Part shown: in pieces, positions 33,940 to 42,950 of the stretch
How the letters are laid out: each line of letters begins with the position of its first letter
Position numbering within the stretch: the first letter of the stretch is position 1
Position numbers and translations under genes: made by a program
Assembly: GCF_026000575.1 (NCBI RefSeq)
Contig: NZ_AP026910.1
Location: 868,001-932,000, forward strand
Source: Rhodoluna sp. KAS3
GTDB taxonomy: Bacteria; Actinomycetota; Actinomycetes; Actinomycetales; Microbacteriaceae
Direction of reading: 5' to 3'
DNA: 64,000 bases
Notes under the pieces: model-generated
The model's input: only the letters and a program-made list of their open reading frames with translations
Told to the model about the DNA's origin: nothing
Databases searched by the model: none

Positions 33940-35367
33940 TTAGCGGCTGTGGATTTTATTGGCGCGAACGTAATCGGCTATCAATACGGCAAATGCCACC
34001 GTGTGAACAATTACCACTAGCCAGACAACCCATTCGAGCCTCGCCCAATCGGCTGGCATCCGCACCCACTCAATTCCTAGTGAAGCCGGGTCGGCTGCCC
34101 TCGGACTGACCAATGCGGCCACTGGGGAAAACAAACCGTGACCGGCTGAAGCCGAAGCCTGGACCTGAGCGTTGTACACCTGGAGGTTTGCGGCCAGGAT
34201 GGCATGAAGGTTCACCGTATTAGCCGCAGCAAGAGCCACAAGAATAAGCCGACGCCCAAGTTTTAGTGCCCAAACCAGAGCCAGGACCGCAAATGCTTGT
34301 GCCAGATACCGCTCGTGCACACGCGTCGGCAGCATAAAAAAGCCAAAAAGAAGAAGAGCAAATGCCGTCAAAACTTGTTCGGGATTATGTCGCTTGATAA
34401 GCATCCAAAAAATTCCAGCCGCCAGGAGAAGAAACAGCACAGTCCCCCAGATACCCGCTGGAATACCGAGGATTGGCAGGTTATCCATGCGCCAATAAAC
34501 CGTACCGGTTTCAATTTGCTGCGCCAACGAAGGTGAACCAATCAGTGCCCATGGGTTGTACGCGTTTGCGGTGAGGACCGGGAACAGTCCGGCGGTTGCA
34601 AAATACTGATAAAGCAGTCCAAGCAGGTCACCCAGGATAGGAACGTCCCTAAGCCCACTGTTGACGTAGGACTCCATCGACCAAGGAACAGCAATCAGGG
34701 TGAACGTTAGCAAACCGGTACCGATTGTCGATGCGAATCTTCTAGCCCTTAGTTCACGATGAACAATCTGCCCAATCAGAACCGGCAGCAGGATCAGCAC
34801 TACCAGCGCACCCTGCGGTTTGGTCAGGACAGCGAGGACCAAAAACACGGATGAAAGCTCGGGTTTTTTATCGATAACAAATATGACGGCCAGCAGCATA
34901 GGCAAGGCGGCTAGCGAGTCAACTTGACCCCAAATCGCTGAGACGTACCAAGTGACCGGAACAAATAGATAAAGCCCGGCAGCGATCAGGCCAATTTTGG
35001 AGCCAAACCATTTACGTCCAGCAAATGCCAGTGCTCCGGCTACTCCGAGGTCGGCAAATATAGATGGCAACTTCAGGAGAGTCCAGGTATTGACCGAACC
35101 CAAGACCTCGCCATAGGGCCGGATTTCCCTACCGAGCCACAACAGCCCCTGCAAAATGTCGGCAAAAACCGGCGGGTAATTCATGGCCGGCAAGTAGGTA
35201 TAGGCGTCATAACCCCACTGGTCGATTTCAATCATCCAGTCGACGAACGTGGCAAGGTCCCACGCGAATCCTTGATTTAGAAATACGCCAAACGCCAGAT
35301 ACCAGCGCAAAATCAATCCGGCGGACATCAGCCCAGTAAGAATGAGCCAAAATCTGCGAATCGACAT
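33940..35367 (-). CDS. Membrane glycosyltransferase, GT-C fold (Gpi18/mannosyltransferase-like)
   Basis: This 475-residue protein has ten or more hydrophobic helices. After the first helix, an acidic loop (FAWDLATFVDWMIEIDQWG) fits a GT-C catalytic loop. Further motifs are WYVSAIWGQVDS, LTKPQGA and MLPTRVHERY, typical of Gpi18-related polyprenyl-phosphate-sugar-dependent transferases. The acceptor is unknown; envelope polysaccharide or lipoglycan is likely. It starts 18 bases after the GH42 gene and may be co-transcribed with the galactoside genes. Confidence 0.72.
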   Translation of the reverse strand: MSIRRFWLILTGLMSAGLILRWYLAFGVFLNQGFAWDLATFVDWMIEIDQWGYDAYTYLPAMNYPPVFADILQGLLWLGREIRPYGEVLGSVNTWTLLKLPSIFADLGVAGALAFAGRKWFGSKIGLIAAGLYLFVPVTWYVSAIWGQVDSLAALPMLLAVIFVIDKKPELSSVFLVLAVLTKPQGALVVLILLPVLIGQIVHRELRARRFASTIGTGLLTFTLIAVPWSMESYVNSGLRDVPILGDLLGLLYQYFATAGLFPVLTANAYNPWALIGSPSLAQQIETGTVYWRMDNLPILGIPAGIWGTVLFLLLAAGIFWMLIKRHNPEQVLTAFALLLFGFFMLPTRVHERYLAQAFAVLALVWALKLGRRLILVALAAANTVNLHAILAANLQVYNAQVQASASAGHGLFSPVAALVSPRAADPASLGIEWVRMPADWARLEWVVWLVVIVHTVAFAVLIADYVRANKIHSR

Positions 35368-35385
35368 TTTGACCCCTAAACCAAC

Positions 35386-37287
35386 CTAGATAACTGAAAC
35401 AGTGTCGGAATTGTGGTCAATTGTGAAGGTGCGACCGCCACGCTTAATCACTTCAACCCCACTGCCACCCTCGGTTGCAATTCCCAACTCACTGATAATC
35501 CCAGCGAACAGGCTCTCCAACGAATCTCCGTCTAGCGAAGTAGCCAGATACCAAGACGGATGCACTTCGCCGCATCGGGCAACTGCCACCGAGTCCTTAG
35601 CTGCACCGGAGGTAAAACTTGCCAGTACCTGTGCACCACGAGCCGAGGAAACTTCTGACCAAGTTTGGGATTTCATGCCATTGCTTAGCTGAGCCACTTC
35701 GCCGGCCCTGAGAGGTGCAAATTCTTCAACGAACACTCCGAGTACATCGCGAACAAGACGCCCGCCATAACCGCCCAGCTTCACTGCATCACGCTCATTG
35801 GAGATTCCGCTGAAGTAAGAAACCACTAGGCTTCCGTGGTTGCTTGCGTACTCAATAAGCTGCGCCTCGGTGTTTTCACTAATCAGATAAAGCATCGGAG
35901 CCAGGACCACCTTGTAGCGCGACAGCTCCTCGACCGATGAATTGGGCTTAACGAAATCGACCCGTGCGCCCAACTTCCACAGTGCCGCGTACCACTCGTG
36001 AGCAACATCGGTGTATGAAAGGTTTTCAGACGGAAGGTTCTTTTGTGACAGCGCCCACCACGACTCGTAATCGAACATGATTGCGATCTCAGCCGATTCT
36101 GTTTCAGTGCCAACCAGATCAGCCAGCTCGCCGAGCTTCGAACCAAGTTCAACAACATTTCGCCAGGTTCGGCTGTCGGTCCCGGTGTGAGGAACCATTG
36201 CCGAGTGGAACTTCTCTGAGCCGCTGATTGATGCACGCCACTGGAAGAACATGGCGCCATCAGAACCGCGTGCCACGTGCGAGAGTGAGTTTTTCAGCAT
36301 CTGCCCAGGCTCTTTGGCCAGGTTGTTTGGCTGCCAATTCACCGCGCTGGTTGAATGCTCCATGAGCAACCACGATTTTCCTTTGGCCCAACCACGGGTT
36401 AGGTCAGCTTCAAAGGCCAAATCGATGTGGTTCTCAGGATCTTCGGCAATCAGGTAGTGGTCGGTCGATACAAAATCAACCTCCTCTGCCCACTTCCAGT
36501 AGTTCATGAACTTGGTGTGTTTCATGGTCATAAAGTTCGTGGTGATTGGGTGAACTTCATCAATCGCACGGATAGCGTCTCGCTCCATGGTGAACAGCGC
36601 CAAAATCTCGTCATTCGAGAAACGGAAGTAGTCGAGCATCATCGATGGGTTTGGATAGGTGCCGTCCGGAGTCTGGCGCGGTGGCAAAATTTCATCCCAG
36701 TGGTGATAGCGCTGGGACCAAAAACTGGTTCCCCAGGCCTTATTCAGCTCATCTAGCGCACCGTACTTGTCACGCAGATAGCGACGCCAGGAGGCCGCGC
36801 TGACATCACAGAAACACATCGGATTGTGGCAACCGTATTCGTTATTTACGTGCCACATTTTTAGTGCCGGGTGTTGACCGTACCTTCGCGCCAACTGTTC
36901 AGCCAAAGCCTTAGCCCGTTCACGGTAAATCGGTGAGCTAGCGCAATAGGCCTGACGACCTCCGTGCGAGAGACGAGTGCCGGATTGGTTTACTGGCAAA
37001 ACCTCTGGGTACTTGACTGTCAACCATGCTGGCGGCGAAGCCGTGGCGGTGGCAAGGTCAATTCCGATTCCGTTTTCGTGCATAATTTCGAAAACTTCGT
37101 CAAGCCAATCAAAGCGGTAATCACCTTCGGCAAACTCCAAATTTGCCCAGGCAAATACGCCCAGAGTCACGAGATTTACGCCTGCTTCGCGCATCAACCG
37201 CGCGTCCTCCAGCCAAACCTCTCGGCTCCACTGGTCAGGGTTGTAGTCCCCGCCGTACTGCAGTTGGCTTGGTTTGAATTGAGGCAT
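35386..37287 (-). CDS. Beta-galactosidase, glycoside hydrolase family 42
   Basis: It hydrolyses terminal beta-galactosides, intracellularly as there is no signal peptide. The 633-residue protein has acid/base Glu150 (WHVNNEYG), nucleophile Glu310 (LLMEHSTSAVNW), and the Cys cluster CHNPMCFC (153-160) that binds zinc in GH42 enzymes. The C-terminal half carries the trimerisation domain with a glutamine-amidotransferase-like fold. It is two bases from the alpha-galactosidase gene and in the same operon. Confidence 0.93.
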   Translation of the reverse strand: MPQFKPSQLQYGGDYNPDQWSREVWLEDARLMREAGVNLVTLGVFAWANLEFAEGDYRFDWLDEVFEIMHENGIGIDLATATASPPAWLTVKYPEVLPVNQSGTRLSHGGRQAYCASSPIYRERAKALAEQLARRYGQHPALKMWHVNNEYGCHNPMCFCDVSAASWRRYLRDKYGALDELNKAWGTSFWSQRYHHWDEILPPRQTPDGTYPNPSMMLDYFRFSNDEILALFTMERDAIRAIDEVHPITTNFMTMKHTKFMNYWKWAEEVDFVSTDHYLIAEDPENHIDLAFEADLTRGWAKGKSWLLMEHSTSAVNWQPNNLAKEPGQMLKNSLSHVARGSDGAMFFQWRASISGSEKFHSAMVPHTGTDSRTWRNVVELGSKLGELADLVGTETESAEIAIMFDYESWWALSQKNLPSENLSYTDVAHEWYAALWKLGARVDFVKPNSSVEELSRYKVVLAPMLYLISENTEAQLIEYASNHGSLVVSYFSGISNERDAVKLGGYGGRLVRDVLGVFVEEFAPLRAGEVAQLSNGMKSQTWSEVSSARGAQVLASFTSGAAKDSVAVARCGEVHPSWYLATSLDGDSLESLFAGIISELGIATEGGSGVEVIKRGGRTFTIDHNSDTVSVI

Positions 37288-37289
37288 TT

Positions 37290-39407
37290 TTAGACTCGCT
37301 GTACCTCTACCAAGAAGCCATTTTCTGGAGCAAGGATTGGTGGACGAACACCGATCTTTGAAAGTGCGGCACCCGACAATTCGACGCCGTCAATCCAGGT
37401 AGGCATTCCTCGCTGAACGTACTCAGGTGAACCGGCAGGCTGGACCATCTTGATTCGATAGTTGGCCTTCGGGTCAAGACCCTCTAGGCGCAGTGCGGTA
37501 GGTGTCATACCTGGAATCGCACGAAGAGTCACGTAGGCAAAAATTGCCTTGGACTTATCCTGCGAGACCACGCCGTGAACAAATGAGCTGTCGTCAGGTT
37601 GCTCAACACGAATCATTTTTCCGGTGTGTAGCAGCGATCGGTTGGCCTTGTAGTAGCTTGCCCAACTCTTTAGTGCAGCGCGCTCTTCAGGAGTGGTTTC
37701 AGTGACATCCCACTCGATTCCAGCGTGGCCAAATAGAGCCGAAATAGCGCGGAACGACAGCGAGTGGGTGCGATGAGTGGTGTGCGAGTGGGTCGGCCCG
37801 ATGTGAGATCCGAGCATCTCAGGTGGAATCGCAAACTGGGTGTATCGCTGAATGTATTGACGCTCCAGTGCATCATTGCAGTCACTGGTCCAGAAACGGT
37901 CAGCGTGTTCGACCATACCGAGGTCAATACGGCCACCGCCAGACGAACAAGATTCAATTTCTAGGCCAGGGTGGTTGGCTTTCAATTGGTCAAACAGGCG
38001 GTAAATTGCCTTGGTCTGCTCGCGAACAGCAGCCTGACCAAGGTGAGCGGCCTCGATCAAGGGGCGGTTGTGATCCCACTTGATGTAGGCAATGTCATAC
38101 TCGCTGAGAATTGCATCAACCTGCCCGAATACGTGGTCGTAAGCACCCTGGTGAGTAAGGTCAAGTACCTGCTGAAATCTACCCTCAGGCGGCACTCGGT
38201 CGCCAACGTGCAAAATCCACTCTGGGTGCGCGCGGTAAAGGTCTGAATCTGGGTTGACCATTTCTCCTTCAAACCAGAGCCCAAATTCCATTCCGCGTGA
38301 CTTCACAACGTCGATGAGCGGCTTCAAACCATTCGGCCAAACATCCTTAGAAACCACCCAGTCCCCCAAGCCTGAGTGGTCGTCGCGTCGAGATCCAAAC
38401 CAGCCGTCGTCCAGAACAAATCGTTCAACACCGATTTCCTGCGCAACGTCAGCAAGTTGCTCCAGCTTCTCAAGATTGTGGTTGAAGTAAACCGCCTCCC
38501 ACACATTCAGAGTCAATGGACGTGGGCGAACATTACTTGGGTGGGTCGGGCGCGAGCGCAACCAGCGGTAGTGGCGATCGGTGATGCCATCAACACCCTC
38601 GCCTGAGTAGCTGGCCACAACAGTCGGAGCCTCATAGATCTCTCCTGCAGCCAGGATGACTTCACCCGGCAGCAAAAGCTCGCCGGCACCCATGGTGGTG
38701 CGGCCAGTTGGCTGGCGCTCCACTAGGTGACGGGTGTTTCCGCTCCACTGCAGACCAAGAGAGAAAACCTCGCCGCGCTGGTAGTCAGCGTCTTTGGTCA
38801 TGGCCAACTGGACGATTGTGTAGTCATGGCCAGTGCGACCTTCGCGAATTTCGCGGGCCCAGGTTCCGACCTGAATCTCGCGTCGCTGAGGCTGACGCTC
38901 CTTGACCCATCGGCCGGTAAAGTCAACGGTCTCCGAAACGTAATCCGGGATTGGCAACCAGGTGGTTAGCTCGCCTAGCGAGAAGGAAGTGGTGCCAAGG
39001 TTTTTGATGGTCTGAGAAATTTTTAGGATGCCCGAGGCGCCCAATTCGAAGTTGGCTGTTACCTCAAGGCCCGCGGCAAGATCTGCGCTTCGAACAAATA
39101 GAGTGTTTTCGCCCGCCGAAACTTCGGTGATGTCAAACATTTGTGACCAGTCCTGGCCATCGCGGTGCCCCTGCACTGCTGGGCGGCCTAGGTAGCCACG
39201 AGAATTCTCACGCCAGATGCCTGGGTTCTGAAATGCATCCAAATCTGAGTGAGGTAAACCCTCCTGCATCGCGCTCAAAAGACTCTTGGCATCGATGGCG
39301 CTGCCGAGGTCAGCACCCCAGTGCAACACCACAGGCCTGCCGGTAGACAAATCAATAATTACTGAGACGCCGTCGGCTGAAAGAGTGTAAAAAGTTTGAG
39401 CGGTCAT
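37290..39407 (-). CDS. Alpha-galactosidase, glycoside hydrolase family 36
   Basis: It releases alpha-linked galactose from oligosaccharides such as melibiose or raffinose. The 705-residue protein has an N-terminal beta-supersandwich, then a TIM barrel with WEAVYFNHN, FVLDDGWFG, nucleophile Asp445 (YIKWDHN), CSSGGGR and acid/base Asp509 (WTSDCND). There is no signal peptide, so the substrate is taken up first. A GAGGAT ribosome site precedes ATG 39407. It follows the sugar-binding protein gene after a 112-base gap containing a hairpin. Confidence 0.93.
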   Translation of the reverse strand: MTAQTFYTLSADGVSVIIDLSTGRPVVLHWGADLGSAIDAKSLLSAMQEGLPHSDLDAFQNPGIWRENSRGYLGRPAVQGHRDGQDWSQMFDITEVSAGENTLFVRSADLAAGLEVTANFELGASGILKISQTIKNLGTTSFSLGELTTWLPIPDYVSETVDFTGRWVKERQPQRREIQVGTWAREIREGRTGHDYTIVQLAMTKDADYQRGEVFSLGLQWSGNTRHLVERQPTGRTTMGAGELLLPGEVILAAGEIYEAPTVVASYSGEGVDGITDRHYRWLRSRPTHPSNVRPRPLTLNVWEAVYFNHNLEKLEQLADVAQEIGVERFVLDDGWFGSRRDDHSGLGDWVVSKDVWPNGLKPLIDVVKSRGMEFGLWFEGEMVNPDSDLYRAHPEWILHVGDRVPPEGRFQQVLDLTHQGAYDHVFGQVDAILSEYDIAYIKWDHNRPLIEAAHLGQAAVREQTKAIYRLFDQLKANHPGLEIESCSSGGGRIDLGMVEHADRFWTSDCNDALERQYIQRYTQFAIPPEMLGSHIGPTHSHTTHRTHSLSFRAISALFGHAGIEWDVTETTPEERAALKSWASYYKANRSLLHTGKMIRVEQPDDSSFVHGVVSQDKSKAIFAYVTLRAIPGMTPTALRLEGLDPKANYRIKMVQPAGSPEYVQRGMPTWIDGVELSGAALSKIGVRPPILAPENGFLVEVQRV

Positions 39408-39466
39408 TTTGAAAAATCCTCAGGATGTTTGGGTGTTGCTTTGATTTTGAAACGGGGATTAAAGAA

Positions 39467-39501
39467 GGTCCGGTGTCGCCGATGTTGCACGCCACCGGAC
39501 C
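39467..39501 (-). promoter_or_regulatory. Stable hairpin between binding-protein gene and GH36 gene
   Basis: Nine-base perfect arms (ggtccggtg 39467-39475 and caccggacc 39493-39501) have a 17-base loop. On the minus strand it is followed by TTCTTTAATC, only a weak T-tract. Such hairpins after binding-protein genes often stabilise the 5' message or reduce read-through, giving more binding protein than enzyme. Confidence 0.6.
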
Positions 39502-39519
39502 TCCCTTGTAATCAACTCA

Positions 39520-40860
39520 CTACTGGAATAGTGCCTTTACCTGGTCGTTCGCTGCAGTTAGCGAGTCGGCCTTTGCCTTGCCAGACATGATGGCTTCCAT
39601 TGCTGGGGTCATGATGTCGTTGATCTTTGACTTCTTGTCTGCAATTGGGAACAAGAAGGTGGTGCCGTTCTCGATGTGTGTGGAGAACGCTGATACGTCA
39701 ACGCCCTTTGCCTGCATCGCTGCTACAGCCTTGTCGGTTGCAGATGGGATAGCTGGGAACACAACTGCAGCCTCAGCTACAACGTCCTGACATGCAGCTG
39801 AACCTAGGTATTTAACCCACTGCCATGCAGCTTCTGGGTTCTCGGTGGTTGCAGAGATGTTGTCTGCTAGACCGTTGTACATAGATGCACGTGAACCGGT
39901 TGGGCCAACTGGGGTCGCAGCAAGAGCTGGCTCAAAAGTGTCGCTCTTCGCGCCAAAGATTGAACCGGTCATCCATGAACCGTTTGAAGCCATTGCAACA
40001 GTTCCGGCAGCTAGCTGGTCTGACCAGCCCACACCCTGCTGCTGGTCGAATGAAGGCATGTAGCCCTTCTCAACTAGGCTGTACCACCAGTCGATGGTCT
40101 CCTGTAGCTTGATGTCGTCGTAGTGGTAGTTGGTGTCCCAAGGACCGTCGTTTACCTTCCAGCCGTTAGCAGCTGCGAGGAATGACCACTGAGTCTGACC
40201 ATCGCCACCGCCTGAGCCTTCCATCCAGATACCGTAGGTCTTGACCTTGCTCTTGTCGAAGCCAGCCTCGTCACCGCGAACGCCGTTTTCGTCAACGGTT
40301 AGGTGAGCAATTGCCTTCTCGTAGGTTCCACCGTCGGCTGGGTTCCAGTCAAGGTTGCTCATGTCCACGCCAGCTGCATCGGTTAGCTGCTTGTTGTAGA
40401 ACAAAGCGATGGTGTCAAAGTCCTTTGGAAGACCGTACTGAACACCATCAGGTGAGGTCCAAAGTGATGCAAGACCTGGCTGGTAGGTGTTGTCTACGTC
40501 TACGCCGTCACGAGCAATGTACTCGTCAAGGGCAAGAATGGTGCCGTTGGCAACGAACTCTGGGTAGAACGCAAGGTGTGAGGTGAAAACGTCATAGCCA
40601 TCGCCTGATACGAAGCCAGCGTTAACCTTCTTCCAGTAGTCATCCCAACCGATCTGCTCGATCTCGATGGTGATGTCTGGGTTAGCTGCGGTGAAGTCAT
40701 CAGCACACTGCTGGTAAGCAGGCAACTGGTTTGAGTCCCATAGACCGTAGCTGATGGTGCCCTTTGCCTCAGGCGCTGCTTCTGGAGCACAACCAGCTAG
40801 CACTAGAGGAAGAGATGCTACTGCAGCAACTGCTACAGCCTTCTTCATAATCTTCTTCAT
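39520..40860 (-). CDS. Sugar ABC transporter substrate-binding lipoprotein
   Basis: This 446-residue solute-binding protein has a lipoprotein signal (lipobox LAGC with Cys24). It is of the family 1 extracellular solute-binding type, with YGLWDSNQLPAYQQCADDF and KDFDTIALFYNKQ. AAGGA lies seven bases before the ATG. It captures the galactoside substrate outside the cell for the two permeases encoded upstream. The ligand is inferred from the downstream galactosidases. Confidence 0.9.
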   Translation of the reverse strand: MKKIMKKAVAVAAVASLPLVLAGCAPEAAPEAKGTISYGLWDSNQLPAYQQCADDFTAANPDITIEIEQIGWDDYWKKVNAGFVSGDGYDVFTSHLAFYPEFVANGTILALDEYIARDGVDVDNTYQPGLASLWTSPDGVQYGLPKDFDTIALFYNKQLTDAAGVDMSNLDWNPADGGTYEKAIAHLTVDENGVRGDEAGFDKSKVKTYGIWMEGSGGGDGQTQWSFLAAANGWKVNDGPWDTNYHYDDIKLQETIDWWYSLVEKGYMPSFDQQQGVGWSDQLAAGTVAMASNGSWMTGSIFGAKSDTFEPALAATPVGPTGSRASMYNGLADNISATTENPEAAWQWVKYLGSAACQDVVAEAAVVFPAIPSATDKAVAAMQAKGVDVSAFSTHIENGTTFLFPIADKKSKINDIMTPAMEAIMSGKAKADSLTAANDQVKALFQ

Positions 40861-40947
40861 TGAATTTCCTTTTTTATATAGTTGTCGGCAGCTAGTAGGC
40901 AGCCTGTAGCTCGTCCGGCGAACGAGCCCCCTGTTGTCAAATACTGG

Positions 40948-41883
40948 TTACTTGACTCCAGAAGCTTGGATGGACCCGACGATCTTCTTACCGAAGAAGA
41001 TCATGAGTAGAACCATTGGAATGGCAGCCACCAGGGCACCTGCCATCAGGCCACCCCAGTCGGGGCTTCCCTGAGGTGTCTGCGATTTGAAGACACCCAA
41101 TCCAACGGTCAAAACTGTGGAGCTTGGTTTTCCTGATCCCACATAGAACGGCCATAGATAGTCGTTCCAGTAGTTGATGAACTGCAGGATTGCCAAGGTG
41201 ATGATTTGTGGCCAAGCTAGTGGCGCAACAATCTTGAAGAAAATACGGATGTGCGATGCGCCATCGATGATGGCCGCCTCAATAATGCTTAGGTTTGTTC
41301 CCAAGAAGAACTGACGCAGGAAGAAAATCGCGAATGGCGACATCAGAAGGTTTGGAAGCATCACACCTAGAAGTGTGTTGAGCAAACCTAGCTCGCGAAT
41401 CAATAGGTAGTTTGGCAGCACCAAGAAGATGCCGGGCACGGTCATCGAGATCAAGAAGACAAAGAATAGAGCGTCTCGACCGCGGAACTTCAAGATAGAG
41501 AAGGCATACGCTGCTGCGGCGCTGAAGAGAACCTGAGAGACGGTAACCACGGTACAAACGATGACCGAGTTGATCGCGTACTGACCAAAGTTGATGTCAG
41601 CACCTGAACCACCTTCGGCCAAGGCATCGGCGTTTGAAGCCAAACCAAGGACTCGCTCAAATCCACCCCAGGTGAAGTTGACCGGCAAGAGACTAAACGG
41701 GTCACTGAACAGGGTCTTGGTGGTGCTAAGTGCGGTGCGCAGCATCCAGTAGATCGGAAATAGCGTGGCTAGAACAGTGATACCGAGTAGGACGTATCCA
41801 ACAACTCGAGCTGGGACGCTCTGAGACTGAACCTCGTCTGGCTGCTCGCGCATGCTCTTGGCTTTTAGTTTTAGAAGACTCAT
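40948..41883 (-). CDS. Carbohydrate ABC transporter permease (MalG/LacG-type)
   Basis: This 311-residue inner-membrane permease has about six helices and the EAA loop IEAAIIDGASHIRIFFKIVAPLAWP, which contacts the ATPase. It is three bases after the partner permease gene. No ATP-binding subunit is encoded in this operon, so a shared MsiK-type ATPase elsewhere is expected. Confidence 0.92.
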   Translation of the reverse strand: MSLLKLKAKSMREQPDEVQSQSVPARVVGYVLLGITVLATLFPIYWMLRTALSTTKTLFSDPFSLLPVNFTWGGFERVLGLASNADALAEGGSGADINFGQYAINSVIVCTVVTVSQVLFSAAAAYAFSILKFRGRDALFFVFLISMTVPGIFLVLPNYLLIRELGLLNTLLGVMLPNLLMSPFAIFFLRQFFLGTNLSIIEAAIIDGASHIRIFFKIVAPLAWPQIITLAILQFINYWNDYLWPFYVGSGKPSSTVLTVGLGVFKSQTPQGSPDWGGLMAGALVAAIPMVLLMIFFGKKIVGSIQASGVK

Positions 41884-41886
41884 GGC

Positions 41887-42783
41887 TTATCGGTCCATAT
41901 CTGACTGGTTGGCACCAAGAAGCTTGGTTTGAGCAAAGGCAATCAACGACAGCATGACCATGAGTGCAACTGAAATTGCTGCAGCGTAACCGAACTCGTT
42001 GTTGCCCCAGGCGGTGTCGGCAATCAGGATGCTGAAGGTTCGCGTGGCGTGGATTGGTCCACCGCCGGTTGTTACTGCGATGGTGTCGAAAATCTGGAAG
42101 GCTCCAGTAACTGTGATGACCATAACGAAGGCCATAACTGGACGAAGCAGAGGCAAGGTGATGCTGCGGAAGGTTCTCCACTCGCCAGCTCCATCGATGG
42201 CCGATGCCTCGTAGATGTCTTTTGGAATTGCCTGTAGGCCGGCAAAAATCAGAAGTGCGGTGTAGCCGAGGTGGCGCCAAACGTTGATCATGGCGATGGT
42301 CGGCATCGCTAGCTCACCCGAGAAAAATGTGACGCGGTCAATGCTAAAGAAATCGAGGGCAGAATTGATGAAACCTAGGTTGTAGTCGAGCAGCCAGAAC
42401 CAAACCATTGCGACGATTACGTTCGAAATCAAGTAAGGAAGCAGAACAATTCCACGGATCACTACTGATTTGGTGAATCGGTGCAATAGGACTGCCAGGC
42501 CTAGAGCTAGCACTGTCTGGAAACCGATGTTGATAACCACGTACTGCAGAGTCACCCAAAGTGCGTTCCAGAAACGCTCATCGGCAAACATGCGCTCGTA
42601 GTTCTCAAGGCCGGTGAATACCGGTGGACGGAAGATGTTGTACTCGGTGAAGCTGAGGTAGACACCGCGAGCGCCAGGGATCAGAACGAAGATCAGAAGC
42701 CCCAGAAAAGCCGGCGCGATGAACGGAATAGCAGTAAGAAACTCGCTCTTACGCTTTCTGCGGGTTGCAACCGTCTTTGCCAA
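41887..42783 (-). CDS. Carbohydrate ABC transporter permease (MalF/LacF-type)
   Basis: This 298-residue permease has the EAA loop YEASAIDGAGEWRTFRSITLPLLRP. It is the first gene of the galactoside operon, which has an unusual order with both permeases before the binding protein. The start is TTG with AGGAG six bases upstream (MAKTVATRRKRKSEF). The divergent DeoR gene lies 167 bases away. Confidence 0.9.
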   Translation of the reverse strand: MAKTVATRRKRKSEFLTAIPFIAPAFLGLLIFVLIPGARGVYLSFTEYNIFRPPVFTGLENYERMFADERFWNALWVTLQYVVINIGFQTVLALGLAVLLHRFTKSVVIRGIVLLPYLISNVIVAMVWFWLLDYNLGFINSALDFFSIDRVTFFSGELAMPTIAMINVWRHLGYTALLIFAGLQAIPKDIYEASAIDGAGEWRTFRSITLPLLRPVMAFVMVITVTGAFQIFDTIAVTTGGGPIHATRTFSILIADTAWGNNEFGYAAAISVALMVMLSLIAFAQTKLLGANQSDMDR

Positions 42784-42868
42784 AATAACTCCTAGTTCGT
42801 GTTGTTGGGTTCACACTATCCGAAGAATTTTGCAATAGTTCACAAAAACTAACAAAAGTAATCAAGTC

Positions 42869-42885
42869 GTTACAAAATTCGTAAC
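42869..42885. promoter_or_regulatory. Inverted repeat GTTAC-N7-GTAAC, candidate DeoR operator
   Basis: The arms gttac (42869-42873) and gtaac (42881-42885) lie in the AT-rich 167-base gap between the permease operon and the deoR-like gene. Several AAC/GTTA-like elements surround it. Position makes it a candidate site for the adjacent regulator; sequence alone is weak. Confidence 0.4.
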
Positions 42886-42950
42886 ATTCGTTATTTTTTG
42901 CTTTTAGAGTTAGTTACAGAACCACCCGTACCGAAGAGAGAGAAACCGAA

